DNA of 64,000 nt from assembly GCF_016722895.1 (NCBI RefSeq), contig NZ_JAEQNA010000002.1, positions 62,001 through 126,000 of the forward strand, given 5' to 3'. The notes below the pieces were generated by a model. It was not told the DNA's origin, ran no database searches, and saw nothing but the letters and a program-made list of their open reading frames with translations. Numbering within the stretch: the first letter of the stretch is position 1; every line of letters begins with the position of its first letter. The translations under genes were made by a program, and so were the position numbers. The stretch is from Ramlibacter aurantiacus (GTDB taxonomy: Bacteria > Pseudomonadota > Gammaproteobacteria > Burkholderiales > Burkholderiaceae_C). Below, one piece after another: positions 39,968 to 48,578 of the stretch.

Positions 39968-40240
39968 GTGAACAAGACCGAGATGATCGATCACATTGCC
40001 AAGCACGCCGACATCTCCAAGGCGGCAGCCACCCGCGCACTGGAGTCCATGATCGGCGCCGTCAAGACGACTCTGCGCAAAGGCGGCTCGGTCTCCCTGG
40101 TCGGTTTCGGAACCTTCGCCGTTGGCAAGAGGGCTGCGCGCAGCGGCCGCAATCCCCGCACCGGCGACGAGATTAAAATCAAAGCCGCCAAGGTACCCAA
40201 GTTCCGGCCCGGTAAGGCGCTCAAGGATGCGCTGAATTGA
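39968..40240 (+). CDS. hupB: HU-type nucleoid DNA-binding protein
   Basis: A 90-residue HU protein that bends and compacts DNA as a dimer. [21 protein letters not shown] is the family start, [20 protein letters not shown] contains the FGTF strand and the beta-arm, and the closing [15 protein letters not shown] is typical. GTG start with AGGGG seven bases upstream. It has a strong promoter and is followed 16 bases later by a tRNA-Val gene with no terminator between them, then by ppiD, an order that otherwise copies the enterobacterial hupB-ppiD pair. Confidence 0.96.
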   Translation: MNKTEMIDHIAKHADISKAAATRALESMIGAVKTTLRKGGSVSLVGFGTFAVGKRAARSGRNPRTGDEIKIKAAKVPKFRPGKALKDALN

Positions 40241-40256
40241 TCTGGAACTTTCGGTG

Positions 40257-40332
40257 GGGTGCTTAGCTCAGTTGGTAGAGCGGCGCCCTTACAAGGCGTA
40301 GGTCGGCGGTTCGAGCCCGTCAGCACCCACCA
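40257..40332 (+). tRNA. tRNA-Val(TAC)
   Basis: Acceptor GGGTGCT pairs with AGCACCC; anticodon loop CTTACAA gives TAC; T-loop GGTTCGAGCC present; CCA encoded at 40330-40332. It lies between hupB and ppiD and probably shares the hupB transcript. Confidence 0.97.
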
Positions 40333-40339
40333 TCCATGC

Positions 40340-40373
40340 AAAGGCGGACCTTCAGGTTCGCCTTTTGTCTTTT
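40340..40373 (+). terminator. Terminator after hupB/tRNA-Val
   Basis: Stem AAAGGCGGACC/GGTTCGCCTTT with one G-U pair and loop TTCA, followed by TTTTGTCTTTT, seven bases after the tRNA CCA end. Confidence 0.85.
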
Positions 40374-40409
40374 CGCCAGAGCGACGCGCACCGCGCCAAG
40401 AGAGTCGAC

Positions 40410-42332
40410 ATGTTTGAGTACATCCGCAAGAACAACCGTGTCTTGATGTTCATTTTGTTCCTGCTGATCATCCCCTCGTTCGTGCTGTTCGGCATCGAGG
40501 GGTACACCCGCATGAACGACCGCGGCCCGGTGGTCGCCAAAGTGGCCGGCGAGGACATCCGCGAAAGCGAATGGGAGGCCGCGCACCGGCGCGAGGTCGA
40601 CCGCATGCGCGAGGCCATGCCCAACCTGGACATCAAGCTGCTCGATACGCCGCAGGCGCGCTACGGCACGCTGGAGGCCCTGGTGCGGGACCGTGTCATT
40701 CGCGCGGCGGCCAGTGATGCGCGCCTATTCACCGGGGACCAGCGGCTCGCGGGTGAACTGCAGAACCACCCGGTGATCGCGTCCCTGCGCGGCCCGGACG
40801 GCCAGATCGACATGGCGCGCTATCGGCAACTCGCGGCGCAGCAGGGCATGACGCCCGAGATGTTCGAAAACCAGTTGCGCGCCGACCTGTCCAACCGGCA
40901 GGTGCTCGGCGGCCTGGCCGCCAGCAGCCTGGTGCCGCCTTCGCAGGCGCAGGCCATCCTCGATGCCTTCCTGCAGCGGCGCAAGGTGCAGGTGGAGCGT
41001 TTCGAGCCCGCGGAATTCGCCAAGCGCGTCACGCCGACCGATGCCGAGGTCGAGGCGTATTACAAGGCCAACACGCAGCAGTTCCAGGCGCCGGAACAGG
41101 TGGACATCGAATATGTGGTGCTCGACCTCGAGTCGGTCATGCGCGACATCCGCATCAACGAGGACGACCTCAAGACCTATTTCGAGCAGAACATGGCCCG
41201 CCAGGCCGGCCTCGAAGAGCGCCGCGCCAGCCACATCCTGGTGGCGGCGCCCGCTTCGGCTCCCGCGGCCGAGCGTGAGGCCGCAAAACGCAAGGCAGAA
41301 GAACTGCTGGCGCAGGTGAAGAAGTCGCCCGCCAGCTTTGCCGAACTCGCCCGCAAGAACTCGCAAGACCCGGGCTCGGCAGCGCGTGGTGGTGACCTCG
41401 ACTTCTTCACCCGCGGGGCCATGACCAAGCCCTTCGAAGAGGCGGCCTTCAACCTGAAGAAGGGGGAGATCTCCGAGGTGGTGGAGACGGACTTCGGCTA
41501 TCACATCATCCAGCTCACCGATGTGCGCGCGCCCAAGCAGCAGACATTCGCCGAGGTGCGTCCCCAGCTCGAGGCCGAGCTCAAGAAGCAGCAGGCGCAG
41601 CGCAAATTCGCGGAGATGGCCGACGCCTTCAGCAACGCGGTGTACGAGCAGGCCGAGGCCCTGAAGCCGGTGGCCGAACGCTTCAAGCTCCAGCTGCGCA
41701 CCGCCAGCGGCGTGCAGCGCGAACCGGCTCCCGGCGCGCAAGGCGTGCTGTCCAACCCGAAGCTGCTCAATGCCCTGTTCTCGCCCGAAAGCATTTCGCG
41801 CAAGCGCAACACCGATGCCATCGAAGTCGGACCCAATCAGCTGGTATCGGCGCGGGTCGTGAATCACCAGCCCGCCCAGGTGCTGCCGCTCGAGCAGGTG
41901 AAAGATCGTGCCCGCGAGCAACTCAAGATGGCGCGAGGCATCGAGCTCGCGCGTGAAGCGGGCGTCAAGCAACTGGAGGCGCTGAAGGCGGATCCTGGCT
42001 CGGTGAAGCTTCCCGAGCCCATGGTCATCTCGCGCGAAACCCCGCGCAACCTGCCTGAAGCCGTCGTCGAATCGGCACTGCGCGCCGATCCGGGCAAGTT
42101 GCCTGGCGCGGTGGGCGTCGACCTGGGCAGGGACGGCTACGCGGTGGTCAAGGTGCTGGAGGTGGTTCCGCGCGAGGCACGCGCCGATGACGTGACCCAG
42201 CAGGAACGCCAGCAGGTCGCTCAATGGGTGGCGCAGGCGGAAGCTCGCGCGTACTACGAGATGCTCCAGAAGCGTTACGACGTGCAGATTCGCGCGCCGA
42301 AGCCGCAACTGGGCGCCGAGACCCCCCGGTGA
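40410..42332 (+). CDS. ppiD: Periplasmic folding chaperone PpiD (SurA_N and parvulin domains)
   Basis: A 640-residue inner-membrane-anchored chaperone that meets proteins leaving the Sec channel. It has a short cytoplasmic start, one transmembrane helix (about 11-30), a SurA-like N-terminal domain (35-190), then a parvulin domain (about 260-365: [36 protein letters not shown]). A long helical C-terminal chaperone region follows. The length matches PpiD. ATG 40410 is chosen; an earlier in-frame start at 40365 lies in the tRNA terminator. Confidence 0.93.
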   Translation: MFEYIRKNNRVLMFILFLLIIPSFVLFGIEGYTRMNDRGPVVAKVAGEDIRESEWEAAHRREVDRMREAMPNLDIKLLDTPQARYGTLEALVRDRVIRAAASDARLFTGDQRLAGELQNHPVIASLRGPDGQIDMARYRQLAAQQGMTPEMFENQLRADLSNRQVLGGLAASSLVPPSQAQAILDAFLQRRKVQVERFEPAEFAKRVTPTDAEVEAYYKANTQQFQAPEQVDIEYVVLDLESVMRDIRINEDDLKTYFEQNMARQAGLEERRASHILVAAPASAPAAEREAAKRKAEELLAQVKKSPASFAELARKNSQDPGSAARGGDLDFFTRGAMTKPFEEAAFNLKKGEISEVVETDFGYHIIQLTDVRAPKQQTFAEVRPQLEAELKKQQAQRKFAEMADAFSNAVYEQAEALKPVAERFKLQLRTASGVQREPAPGAQGVLSNPKLLNALFSPESISRKRNTDAIEVGPNQLVSARVVNHQPAQVLPLEQVKDRAREQLKMARGIELAREAGVKQLEALKADPGSVKLPEPMVISRETPRNLPEAVVESALRADPGKLPGAVGVDLGRDGYAVVKVLEVVPREARADDVTQQERQQVAQWVAQAEARAYYEMLQKRYDVQIRAPKPQLGAETPR

Positions 42333-42422
42333 ACGCCATCCGCCGTTGAGGGCGAGCCGCGAGCCGACCTGGCGGCCGGCTCGCGCGTCTCGTGCCGTTG
42401 ATGTGCGTGATGCACAAAAGAC

Positions 42423-42447
42423 GAAGCCCCGGACTTGCCGGGGCTTC
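42423..42447 (-). terminator. Terminator of tRNA-His
   Basis: Stem GAAGCCCCGG/CCGGGGCTTC with a five-base loop; on the minus strand followed by GTCTTTTG. It lies just after the tRNA 3' end. Confidence 0.8.
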
Positions 42448-42453
42448 AAATGG

Positions 42454-42530
42454 TGGGGTGGCTGATGGGACTCGAACCCACGACGACCAGAATCACAATC
42501 TGGGACTCTACCAACTGAGCTACAGCCACC
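42454..42530 (-). tRNA. tRNA-His(GTG)
   Basis: Minus-strand cloverleaf with the extra G at -1 pairing with C73, diagnostic of tRNA-His. Anticodon loop TTGTGAT gives GTG; CCA is encoded (42456-42454 read on minus). Confidence 0.97.
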
Positions 42531-42542
42531 GTCGAGTCCGGC

Positions 42543-42548
42543 ATTATA
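42543..42548 (-). promoter_or_regulatory. -10 element of tRNA-His
   Basis: Perfect TATAAT on the minus strand, about 12 bases upstream of the tRNA. It sits in an inverted repeat CCGGC-ATTATA-GCCGG. No good -35 is visible. Confidence 0.6.
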
Positions 42549-42711
42549 GCCGGCGAACTCGGCTCCTTTTCAGGACGCCTGAGCTTCTTCGTCTGCAAGC
42601 GAGGTGGGGCGTGAACAATCGTGCCTCGATGTGTCGGCAGTCGCTGTTCGGATGAGTTCAGGTGAGGAGAGGGGCGCAAGCGCTTCTAAAATCGTTTGCA
42701 TCTGCTTGCCC

Positions 42712-43479
42712 ATGAAAATCCTCATTTCAAACGACGACGGCTACCAGGCCCCGGGCATCATCGCGCTGCACGACGCGCTGAAGGACCTGGGTGAGGTCGA
42801 AGTCATCGCCCCCGAACACAACAACAGCGCAAAGTCCAATGCGCTCACCTTGAACCAGCCGCTCACCGTGTACGAAGGGGCGCGCGGCTTTCGCTACGTC
42901 AACGGCACGCCCGCCGACTGCATGCACATCGCGCTCACCGGGTTGCTCGGATATCGGCCCGACCTGCTGGTGAGCGGCATCAACAACGGCGCCAACATGG
43001 GCGACGACACCATCTACTCCGGCACCGTCGGAGCCGCGATGGAGGGCTACCTGTTCGGTGTTCCGGCGATTGCCTTCTCTCAGGTCGAAAAGGGATGGGC
43101 CCATCTCGATGCGGCGGCCCACAAGGCGCGCGAGCTGGTGCAGCGCGTGATGCAGCAAGGCCTGCAAGCGGGCGCCACGCCCTTCCTGCTGAACGTGAAC
43201 ATTCCGAACCGGCCGCTCGAATCGCTCGGCTCGTTCGAGGTGTGCAGGCTCGGGCGCCGGCACGCGGCCGAGAACGTGATCTCGCAGGCCAGCCCGCGTG
43301 GTGGCACGCTGTACTGGATCGGTGCTGCCGGTGCCGCCAAGGACGGTGCGCCAGGGACCGATTTCCACGCCACGGCGCAAGGCAACATCTCCGTCACTCC
43401 CCTGCAAGTGGATCTCACCGACTACGAGGGCCTCGGAGACTGGACGCGTCACGTGCAGGGCTTCGGCGCCAACCCATGA
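42712..43479 (+). CDS. surE: 5'/3'-nucleotidase SurE
   Basis: A metal-dependent nucleotidase of 255 residues that removes phosphate from nucleotides and short polyphosphate. MKILISNDDGYQAPG carries the metal-binding Asp8-Asp9; NNSAKSNALTL and VSGINNGANMGDDTIYSGTVGAAMEG are the other active-site blocks. ATG 42712 is the conserved start, with TAAAAT 19 bases upstream and no ribosome-binding site. Its stop overlaps the pcm start (ATGA), as in the usual stationary-phase gene cluster. Confidence 0.96.
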   Translation: MKILISNDDGYQAPGIIALHDALKDLGEVEVIAPEHNNSAKSNALTLNQPLTVYEGARGFRYVNGTPADCMHIALTGLLGYRPDLLVSGINNGANMGDDTIYSGTVGAAMEGYLFGVPAIAFSQVEKGWAHLDAAAHKARELVQRVMQQGLQAGATPFLLNVNIPNRPLESLGSFEVCRLGRRHAAENVISQASPRGGTLYWIGAAGAAKDGAPGTDFHATAQGNISVTPLQVDLTDYEGLGDWTRHVQGFGANP

Positions 43480-44252
43480 CGCGCCGTCCCACCTTTCCAG
43501 CACGCTTGCCCATTCCTGCCGCGGTGATCCCGATCCGGCGCGGCACGGGAGCGCCCGCGCAACCCGTCGTGTCGAAGACGACCCAGGCCAGCGGTCTCGG
43601 GCTGGACTCCGCGGCGGTTCGCGCCCGCATGGTGCGCAAGCTCGCCGCCCAGGGCATCGCCGACAGCCGCGTGCTGCAGGCCATGGGCGAGGTGCCGCGC
43701 CATGCCTTCGTCGACAGCGCGCTGGTGAACCAGGCTTACGAGGACACCAGCCTGCCGATCGGTCTGGGACAGACGATCTCCAAGCCCAACGTGGTGGCGC
43801 GCATGATCGAACTCCTGCTTGGCGGCCAGTGCGACGAGCACGGTCGCCTGGGCCGCGTACTGGAGATCGGCACCGGCTGCGGCTACCAGGCGGCCGTGCT
43901 GGCACGCGTCTCGCGCGAGGTCTACAGCATCGAGCGGCTGCGGGGGCTGCACGAGAAGGCGCGCGCCAACCTGCGGCCGCTGCGGGTCCCCAATGTGCAT
44001 CTCCTGTTCGGTGACGGCATGGTCGGCTTTGCCAAAGGCGGGCCGTACGCCGGAATCATCTCGGCGGCGGGCGGCGAGTCCATTCCGTCGGCATGGATCG
44101 AGCAGCTCGCGTTCGGCGCGCGCATCGTCGCGCCCAGTGTCATGACCGGAGGTGCGCAAGCCCTCGTGGTGCTGGAAAAGACCACCGCCGGCCTCAAGCG
44201 AAGCGTGCTCGAGGCTGTTCATTTCGTCCCTCTAAAATCTGGAATCGCTTGA
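43476..44252 (+). CDS. pcm: Protein-L-isoaspartate O-methyltransferase
   Basis: Repairs isomerised aspartyl residues in aged proteins using S-adenosylmethionine; 258 residues. The first about 45 residues are a Pro/Arg-rich extension not needed for the fold. The core shows GIADSRVLQAMGEVPRHAFV, SLPIGLGQTISKP with the family active-site Ser/Thr replaced in part, and AdoMet motif I VLEIGTGCGYQAAVL. ATG overlaps the surE stop by four bases. In the known family the motif is usually YxDxPLPIGxGQTIS; here it is YEDTSLPIGLGQTIS. Confidence 0.92.
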   Translation: MTRRPTFPARLPIPAAVIPIRRGTGAPAQPVVSKTTQASGLGLDSAAVRARMVRKLAAQGIADSRVLQAMGEVPRHAFVDSALVNQAYEDTSLPIGLGQTISKPNVVARMIELLLGGQCDEHGRLGRVLEIGTGCGYQAAVLARVSREVYSIERLRGLHEKARANLRPLRVPNVHLLFGDGMVGFAKGGPYAGIISAAGGESIPSAWIEQLAFGARIVAPSVMTGGAQALVVLEKTTAGLKRSVLEAVHFVPLKSGIA

Positions 44253-44266
44253 AGGAATTGCACAAC

Positions 44267-45322
44267 ATGTCACAGCTTCCGAGGCAGGTTCGGAATCCCG
44301 TTTTCATCCTGCTGGCGGTAGCGGTGCTCTCGGGTTGCGCGTCGCGCGCGCGTGGACCCGCACCGATCGAAGACCGCAGTGCCATGGTTCGCAGCGCCAC
44401 GCAACCAGCCGCTGCACCGACGTCGACGCCGCAGCCCGCCGTGGTGGCCGAGGCTCCCCGCGTGCTGCCGGGCGCCGAGAACGCCGGCAAGCCGGGCTAC
44501 TACACCGTTCGGCCCGGCGACACCCTGATCCGCATCGCGCTCGACACCGGATCCACGGTTCGCGACCTGCAGCGCTGGAACAACCTGGACAACCCCAACC
44601 TGATCGAAGTGGGCCAGGTGCTGCGCGTGGTGGCGCCGGTGGGGCCTGCCGTCGCCGCGGCTACTGCCGCCACGGCGCCGGCCACCGCCACACCGGACGG
44701 CGTGGTCACTCGTCCTGTGCCACCTTCTCCGATGGCCGCTGCGCCGGTGGCGCCCCAGTCTGGCCAGGCGCGTGGCGCTGCCGCCGCACCTGGCGCGACC
44801 GCACCGACGCCAGGCGCGACCGGCACCACTGCTGCCACGCCGGCCGCACCCGCATCGCCTCCGGCACCGGCACCGGCACCGGCACCGGCACCGGCACCGG
44901 CACCGGCACCCACCATTCCTGCGCCCAGCGCCCCGGTCCCCTCGTCGGACGAGGACGTCGCTTGGGGCTGGCCCGCCCCCGGCAACACCCAGGTGATCGC
45001 CGCCTTCGACGAGGCGCGCAACAAGGGACTCGACATCGCGGGGCGGGCGGGTGACCCGGTCACAGCCGCGGCCGACGGACGGGTGGTCTATGCCGGCGCC
45101 GGCTTGCGCGGGTATGGCAATCTCGTCATCCTGAAACACAACAACACCTATCTCACCGCGTACGCGCACAACCAGACGCTGCTGGTGAAAGAAGACCAGA
45201 TGGTTCGCAAGGGCCAGAAGATCGCCGAGATGGGATCGTCGGACGCCGATCGAGTCAAGCTGCACTTCGAAATTCGGCGACAGGGACGCCCCGTCGACCC
45301 CGCGCGCTTCCTGTCCCGATGA
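44267..45322 (+). CDS. nlpD: NlpD-like lipoprotein, LysM plus degenerate M23 domain
   Basis: An envelope lipoprotein that activates cell-division amidases. 351 residues with lipobox LSGC (Cys24), LysM peptidoglycan-binding domain YYTVRPGDTLIRIALDTG (about 82-125), a long Pro/Ala/Thr linker with an Ala-Pro repeat, and a C-terminal LytM/M23 fold. The M23 zinc site is incomplete: the usual HLHFE reads KLHFE, so it should be a regulator, not a peptidase, as in E. coli NlpD. A TAAAAT at 44233-44238 within the end of pcm may give it a separate promoter. rpoS, which usually follows nlpD, is absent here. Confidence 0.92.
   Translation: MSQLPRQVRNPVFILLAVAVLSGCASRARGPAPIEDRSAMVRSATQPAAAPTSTPQPAVVAEAPRVLPGAENAGKPGYYTVRPGDTLIRIALDTGSTVRDLQRWNNLDNPNLIEVGQVLRVVAPVGPAVAAATAATAPATATPDGVVTRPVPPSPMAAAPVAPQSGQARGAAAAPGATAPTPGATGTTAATPAAPASPPAPAPAPAPAPAPAPAPTIPAPSAPVPSSDEDVAWGWPAPGNTQVIAAFDEARNKGLDIAGRAGDPVTAAADGRVVYAGAGLRGYGNLVILKHNNTYLTAYAHNQTLLVKEDQMVRKGQKIAEMGSSDADRVKLHFEIRRQGRPVDPARFLSR
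44863..44910 (+). repeat. Hexanucleotide tandem repeat (GGCACC)8 in nlpD
   Basis: Eight perfect GGCACC copies in frame encode an Ala-Pro rod in the linker between LysM and M23 domains. Unit loss or gain would alter linker length by two residues per copy. Confidence 0.92.
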
Positions 45323-45599
45323 CGATCCGCTGCTGAGAAAAAAGAGCAGGTGCAGCCTGCTCTTTTTTTCGTGGGGGACTACTGCGGCCAAGCTGAAGGT
45401 GAGCATCACCTTCTCATGTAGTCCTTCGCTGGCACGGCCACCGCGCACCGGCCGACTCTTCCGGTCGCTGCATCGCAACGCGGTCCGCCAGCCCTTCCTA
45501 CGGCAGACGCCAGGGCCGGCCCACCTGCCAGGTGGACGGACGGCTGCAAAGTGGGCCGTCGCGGGCGCGTTGCCCGCTCACCGATGAAAGGACACTGCC
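45323..45599 (+). other. Intergenic region between nlpD and the BON-domain gene
   Basis: 277 bases. After the nlpD terminator it contains an inverted repeat GAAGGTGA-GCA-TCACCTTC (45395-45413). No rpoS or other gene is present, and no clear -35/-10 pair was found. Confidence 0.6.
45342..45369 (+). terminator. Terminator of the surE-pcm-nlpD operon
   Basis: Stem GAGCAGG/CCTGCTC, five-base loop, followed by a T-rich run, about 20 bases after the nlpD stop. Confidence 0.85.
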
Positions 45600-46115
45600 A
45601 TGCATCAGCTTCGATCCAAGCGCCTGATGGCCGCGTCATCGGTCGCTGTCCTGCTGGCTTTGAGCGCAGGCCACGCTGCGGCCGAGGCGACCGCGACGGA
45701 CTCCCGCGAGTCAGCGGCCCAGGCCCGAGAAAGAGACTACGCCCCCGTAGGCAACGTGAAGCCGGGCGTGTATGCCCCGACGGGCGAGAGTAACCGCGGC
45801 ATCGCCGAAGCCATCGGGGACGCTGCGCTGATTGCCCGCATCAATATGCGACTGGCCGCCGAGGAGAACCTGAGCGCTCAGGACATCAAGGTGCATAGCC
45901 TGGACAACGTGGTCACGCTCCGTGGCGTGGTGCCTTCCGAGGAGGCGAAGCTCCATGCCGAGCGCCTGGTCCGCGAAAACTACAGTGAAGTGCGCCAGGT
46001 ACGCAACGAGCTGCGAGTCGACGCCCAGGCGGCCCGCATGGATGGCGAGCGGCGTGGAGACGCCCGCATGGGGGCGGGTCCGGCCCGTCACCCCGAGCAG
46101 CAATCTGACCGCTGA
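45600..46115 (+). CDS. BON-domain periplasmic protein
   Basis: A 171-residue exported protein with signal peptide (1-28, GHAAA). A single BON domain spans about 72-140 (DAALIARINMRLAAEENLSAQDI, HSLDNVVTLRGVVPSEEAK), a fold that binds phospholipid or envelope surfaces, as in OsmY. The C-terminus is charged and Gly/Arg-rich without structure signals. ATG with AAAGGA seven bases upstream. It faces the EnvZ/OmpR pair tail to tail, and may be an envelope-stress protein, but this is only inferred. Confidence 0.85.
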   Translation: MHQLRSKRLMAASSVAVLLALSAGHAAAEATATDSRESAAQARERDYAPVGNVKPGVYAPTGESNRGIAEAIGDAALIARINMRLAAEENLSAQDIKVHSLDNVVTLRGVVPSEEAKLHAERLVRENYSEVRQVRNELRVDAQAARMDGERRGDARMGAGPARHPEQQSDR

Positions 46116-46153
46116 GACTCTCGCCGCGGCCTTGCCAGCTTGTCCCGGCGGCT

Positions 46154-47668
46154 TTACCGGCGTTGGGCCGCCGGTGAGCGGCCGTCCGCTGCCGCTGAAG
46201 GCTCCGTGGCGTTCTGCGTGCGGGCGCGCTGCAGCTTGATGTGGGCGGCCAGACCGCCTGAACTCGTGTTGGCGAGGGCGAAGACACCGCCCATGCGCTG
46301 CACGGTCTTGTCCACGATGGCCAGGCCGAGCCCCGCACCCGTGGCCGCCGTTCGGGCGGTGTCACCGCGGAAGAAGGGCTTCATGAGGTTGGGCAAGGCT
46401 TCGGGGGCCACGCCGGGGCCGTGGTCGCGCACCTTCAGCAGCACCCAGTCATTGCGCGTCTTCGCTGCGATGTCGACCACCGCGATGCCGGTGTCGGGCG
46501 TCTTGCCATAGCGGCGGGCGTTTTCAAGCAGGTTCGAGATCACGCGTGCGAGCTCGACTTCGTCCGCCAGCACATACATGTTGCGCGGCATGTCGACGTT
46601 GATGCGCATGTCGCCCTGGTCTTGCACGGCGTACACGCAGGCCTGGATCACATCGTTGAGGCTCACGCGCCGGAGCTCGGTGTGGTCGGGCCGGGCGTAG
46701 TCGAGAAACTTGTCGATGATGGCGTCGAGCTGGTCGATGTCAGCGGCCATGTGGTCGCGTGCATCCTGGTCGGCCACGCTCATTTCGGTTTCAAGCCGCA
46801 ACCGGGCCAGCGGCGTGCGCAGGTCGTGCGAGATGCCCGCCAGCATGACGGCGCGATCCTGCTCGATCTTGGCCAACTGCTGCGCCATGCGGTTGAACCC
46901 GATGTTCACCTCGCGGATCTCGCTGGTGACGGCCTTCTCGTCCAGGCGGCTCGCGTCGAAGTCGCCGTCGCGCACGCGGCTGGCCGCAAAAGACAGTTGC
47001 TTGAGCGGGCGGTTGATCAGCCGTGCGATCAGCGCCGCACCGGCCAGGGACAGTCCAGCCGCCGTCACCAGCCAGATCAGCCAGGTGCGACCGCCTACGC
47101 GCGAAAAGCGTGTGCGGTCCATCAGCAGCCAGTACGAATCCTCACCGATGGTGAATCCCACCCACAGGCCTGCTTCGCCGTTGACGCTCGCCGCCAGCAG
47201 CGTGCCGGGACCGAGCCGCGACATCAGCTCGCGGGCGATGTTCTGGTCCATGGACGCCGAGTCGAATACGGTGTAACGATCAGTCGTCTTGCGCGGCATG
47301 ATGCGCATGTCCTCGCGCTCGGCCAAGGCCTTGATGAGCGAGACGCGCGCAATGGCATCCGAATACTGGAGGGCCGCCCGGCTGAGGTTGACCAGAGACG
47401 CGATCTGTTGCGCGGTCTGCATCGCGCGCGGCTCGAACTCGAGGGCGCGGAAGGTCTGCAGCCACGCAACGATCGAGCCGATCAGCAGCAGCGACAGCAA
47501 GAAGAACGTGCGCCAGAAGAGCGAAAGCCCCACCCGGGGCCGGCTCTCCAGCGGGGCTGGTGCAGTTTCGAGCGGGACGGGCCCGCTCATGGGTGGTTCG
47601 ATGGGGCGGCTATGTGCGCTGAGCAAGGCTCGGGCTTTCCTGGAGTCCTGCGACTCGTCGCGAGGCAC
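46154..47668 (-). CDS. envZ: EnvZ-type sensor histidine kinase
   Basis: A 504-residue inner-membrane two-component sensor. Two transmembrane helices (about 50-70 and 195-215) bracket a periplasmic domain of about 120 residues; a HAMP linker follows, then the dimerisation domain with phospho-acceptor His281 in ISHDLRTPLARLRLE. ATPase boxes are NLLENARRYG (N), VRDHGPGV (G1) and GAGLGLAIV (G2). It lies 12 bases after ompR. The start is uncertain: GTG 47668 has no ribosome-binding site, and an ATG at 47590 would shorten it by 26 residues. Confidence 0.93.
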   Translation of the reverse strand: MPRDESQDSRKARALLSAHSRPIEPPMSGPVPLETAPAPLESRPRVGLSLFWRTFFLLSLLLIGSIVAWLQTFRALEFEPRAMQTAQQIASLVNLSRAALQYSDAIARVSLIKALAEREDMRIMPRKTTDRYTVFDSASMDQNIARELMSRLGPGTLLAASVNGEAGLWVGFTIGEDSYWLLMDRTRFSRVGGRTWLIWLVTAAGLSLAGAALIARLINRPLKQLSFAASRVRDGDFDASRLDEKAVTSEIREVNIGFNRMAQQLAKIEQDRAVMLAGISHDLRTPLARLRLETEMSVADQDARDHMAADIDQLDAIIDKFLDYARPDHTELRRVSLNDVIQACVYAVQDQGDMRINVDMPRNMYVLADEVELARVISNLLENARRYGKTPDTGIAVVDIAAKTRNDWVLLKVRDHGPGVAPEALPNLMKPFFRGDTARTAATGAGLGLAIVDKTVQRMGGVFALANTSSGGLAAHIKLQRARTQNATEPSAAADGRSPAAQRR

Positions 47669-47680
47669 GGTTCAAATAGA

Positions 47681-48418
47681 TCAGCCAGCACCGTCCGGCA
47701 CGAACACGTAGCCCACGCCCCAGACGGTCTGGATATAACGCGGTGCAGCGGGATCGGTCTCGACCAGCTTGCGCAGGCGCGAGACCTGCACGTCGAGGCT
47801 GCGATCGAACGGCTCGAACTCACGGCCGCGCGCCAGTTGTGCGAGCTTCTCCCGCGACAGGGGCTGCCGCGGATGACGCACCAGCGCCTTGAGCATGGCG
47901 AATTCGCCGGTGGTCAAGGGCAGTTCGTCGCCGTTCTTGCGCAAGGTGCGGGCACCCAGGTCGAAGGCGAAGGGGCCGAAATTGACCACCTCGTTCTCGC
48001 TGGAGGGAGCACCGGGCGCTTCCTGCACCGGGCGCCGCCGCAGCACCGCATGGACGCGCGCCAGCAGTTCGCGCGGATTGAAAGGCTTGCCGAGGTAATC
48101 GTCGGCGCCCACCTCGAGCCCGACGATACGATCCACATCTTCGCCTTTGGCCGTCAGCATGATGATGGGGGTGCGGTCGTTGGCTGCACGAAGGCGCCGG
48201 CAGATCGACAGGCCGTCTTCGCCCGGCATCATCAGGTCCAGCACGATCAAGTCGGCCGTCTCGCGAAGCATCAACCGGTTGAGGGCTTTGCCGTCTTCCG
48301 CAAGGATGACCTCGAAGCCTTCTTGCGTGAGGTAGCGGCGCAGCAAGTCGCGAATCCGGGCGTCGTCATCGACGACGAGGATCTTGTCTGTGCGGGCTGC
48401 ATTTTGGTTCATCGGCAT
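47681..48418 (-). CDS. ompR: OmpR-type response regulator
   Basis: A 245-residue transcription factor. The receiver domain (12-128) has the acidic DDD cluster (17-19), phospho-acceptor Asp61 in LIVLDLMMPGEDG, Thr in IIMLTAKGED and Lys in GKPFNPRELLAR. The C-terminal winged helix has GEFAMLKALVRHPRQPLSREKL and RSLDVQVSRLRKLVE, ending VWGVGYVFV. It is cotranscribed with envZ. Two GTTACAAA sequences in the upstream region resemble OmpR core sites and suggest autoregulation. Confidence 0.95.
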   Translation of the reverse strand: MPMNQNAARTDKILVVDDDARIRDLLRRYLTQEGFEVILAEDGKALNRLMLRETADLIVLDLMMPGEDGLSICRRLRAANDRTPIIMLTAKGEDVDRIVGLEVGADDYLGKPFNPRELLARVHAVLRRRPVQEAPGAPSSENEVVNFGPFAFDLGARTLRKNGDELPLTTGEFAMLKALVRHPRQPLSREKLAQLARGREFEPFDRSLDVQVSRLRKLVETDPAAPRYIQTVWGVGYVFVPDGAG

Positions 48419-48430
48419 TCCACAAGTTCA

Positions 48431-48438
48431 TTTGTAAC
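48431..48438 (-). promoter_or_regulatory. OmpR-like core site, ompR-proximal
   Basis: GTTACAAA on the minus strand, 13 bases before the ompR start codon. The same octamer occurs inverted at 48501. Similar to the TGTAAC core of OmpR sites; binding is inferred only. Confidence 0.35.
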
Positions 48439-48500
48439 AGTGGCCATTTTGAGCCGCTTGTTGCATGTCGTGCGATGTTTTGCCCGGTGCCTCACACAGG

Positions 48501-48508
48501 GTTACAAA
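48501..48508 (+). promoter_or_regulatory. OmpR-like core site, SIMPL-proximal
   Basis: GTTACAAA on the plus strand, 71 bases upstream of the SIMPL-gene ATG, opposite in direction to the copy at 48431. Confidence 0.35.
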
Positions 48509-48578
48509 AGTTGCCCCAGCAGGACGCAGGGACATTGGGCTCGCGTACGCTCCCCGGCAAGCGAATTGCACATCTTCT

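Noticed and set aside
42423..42447. Terminator for ppiD on the plus strand
   Set aside because: The T run is on the minus strand, so it fits tRNA-His better.
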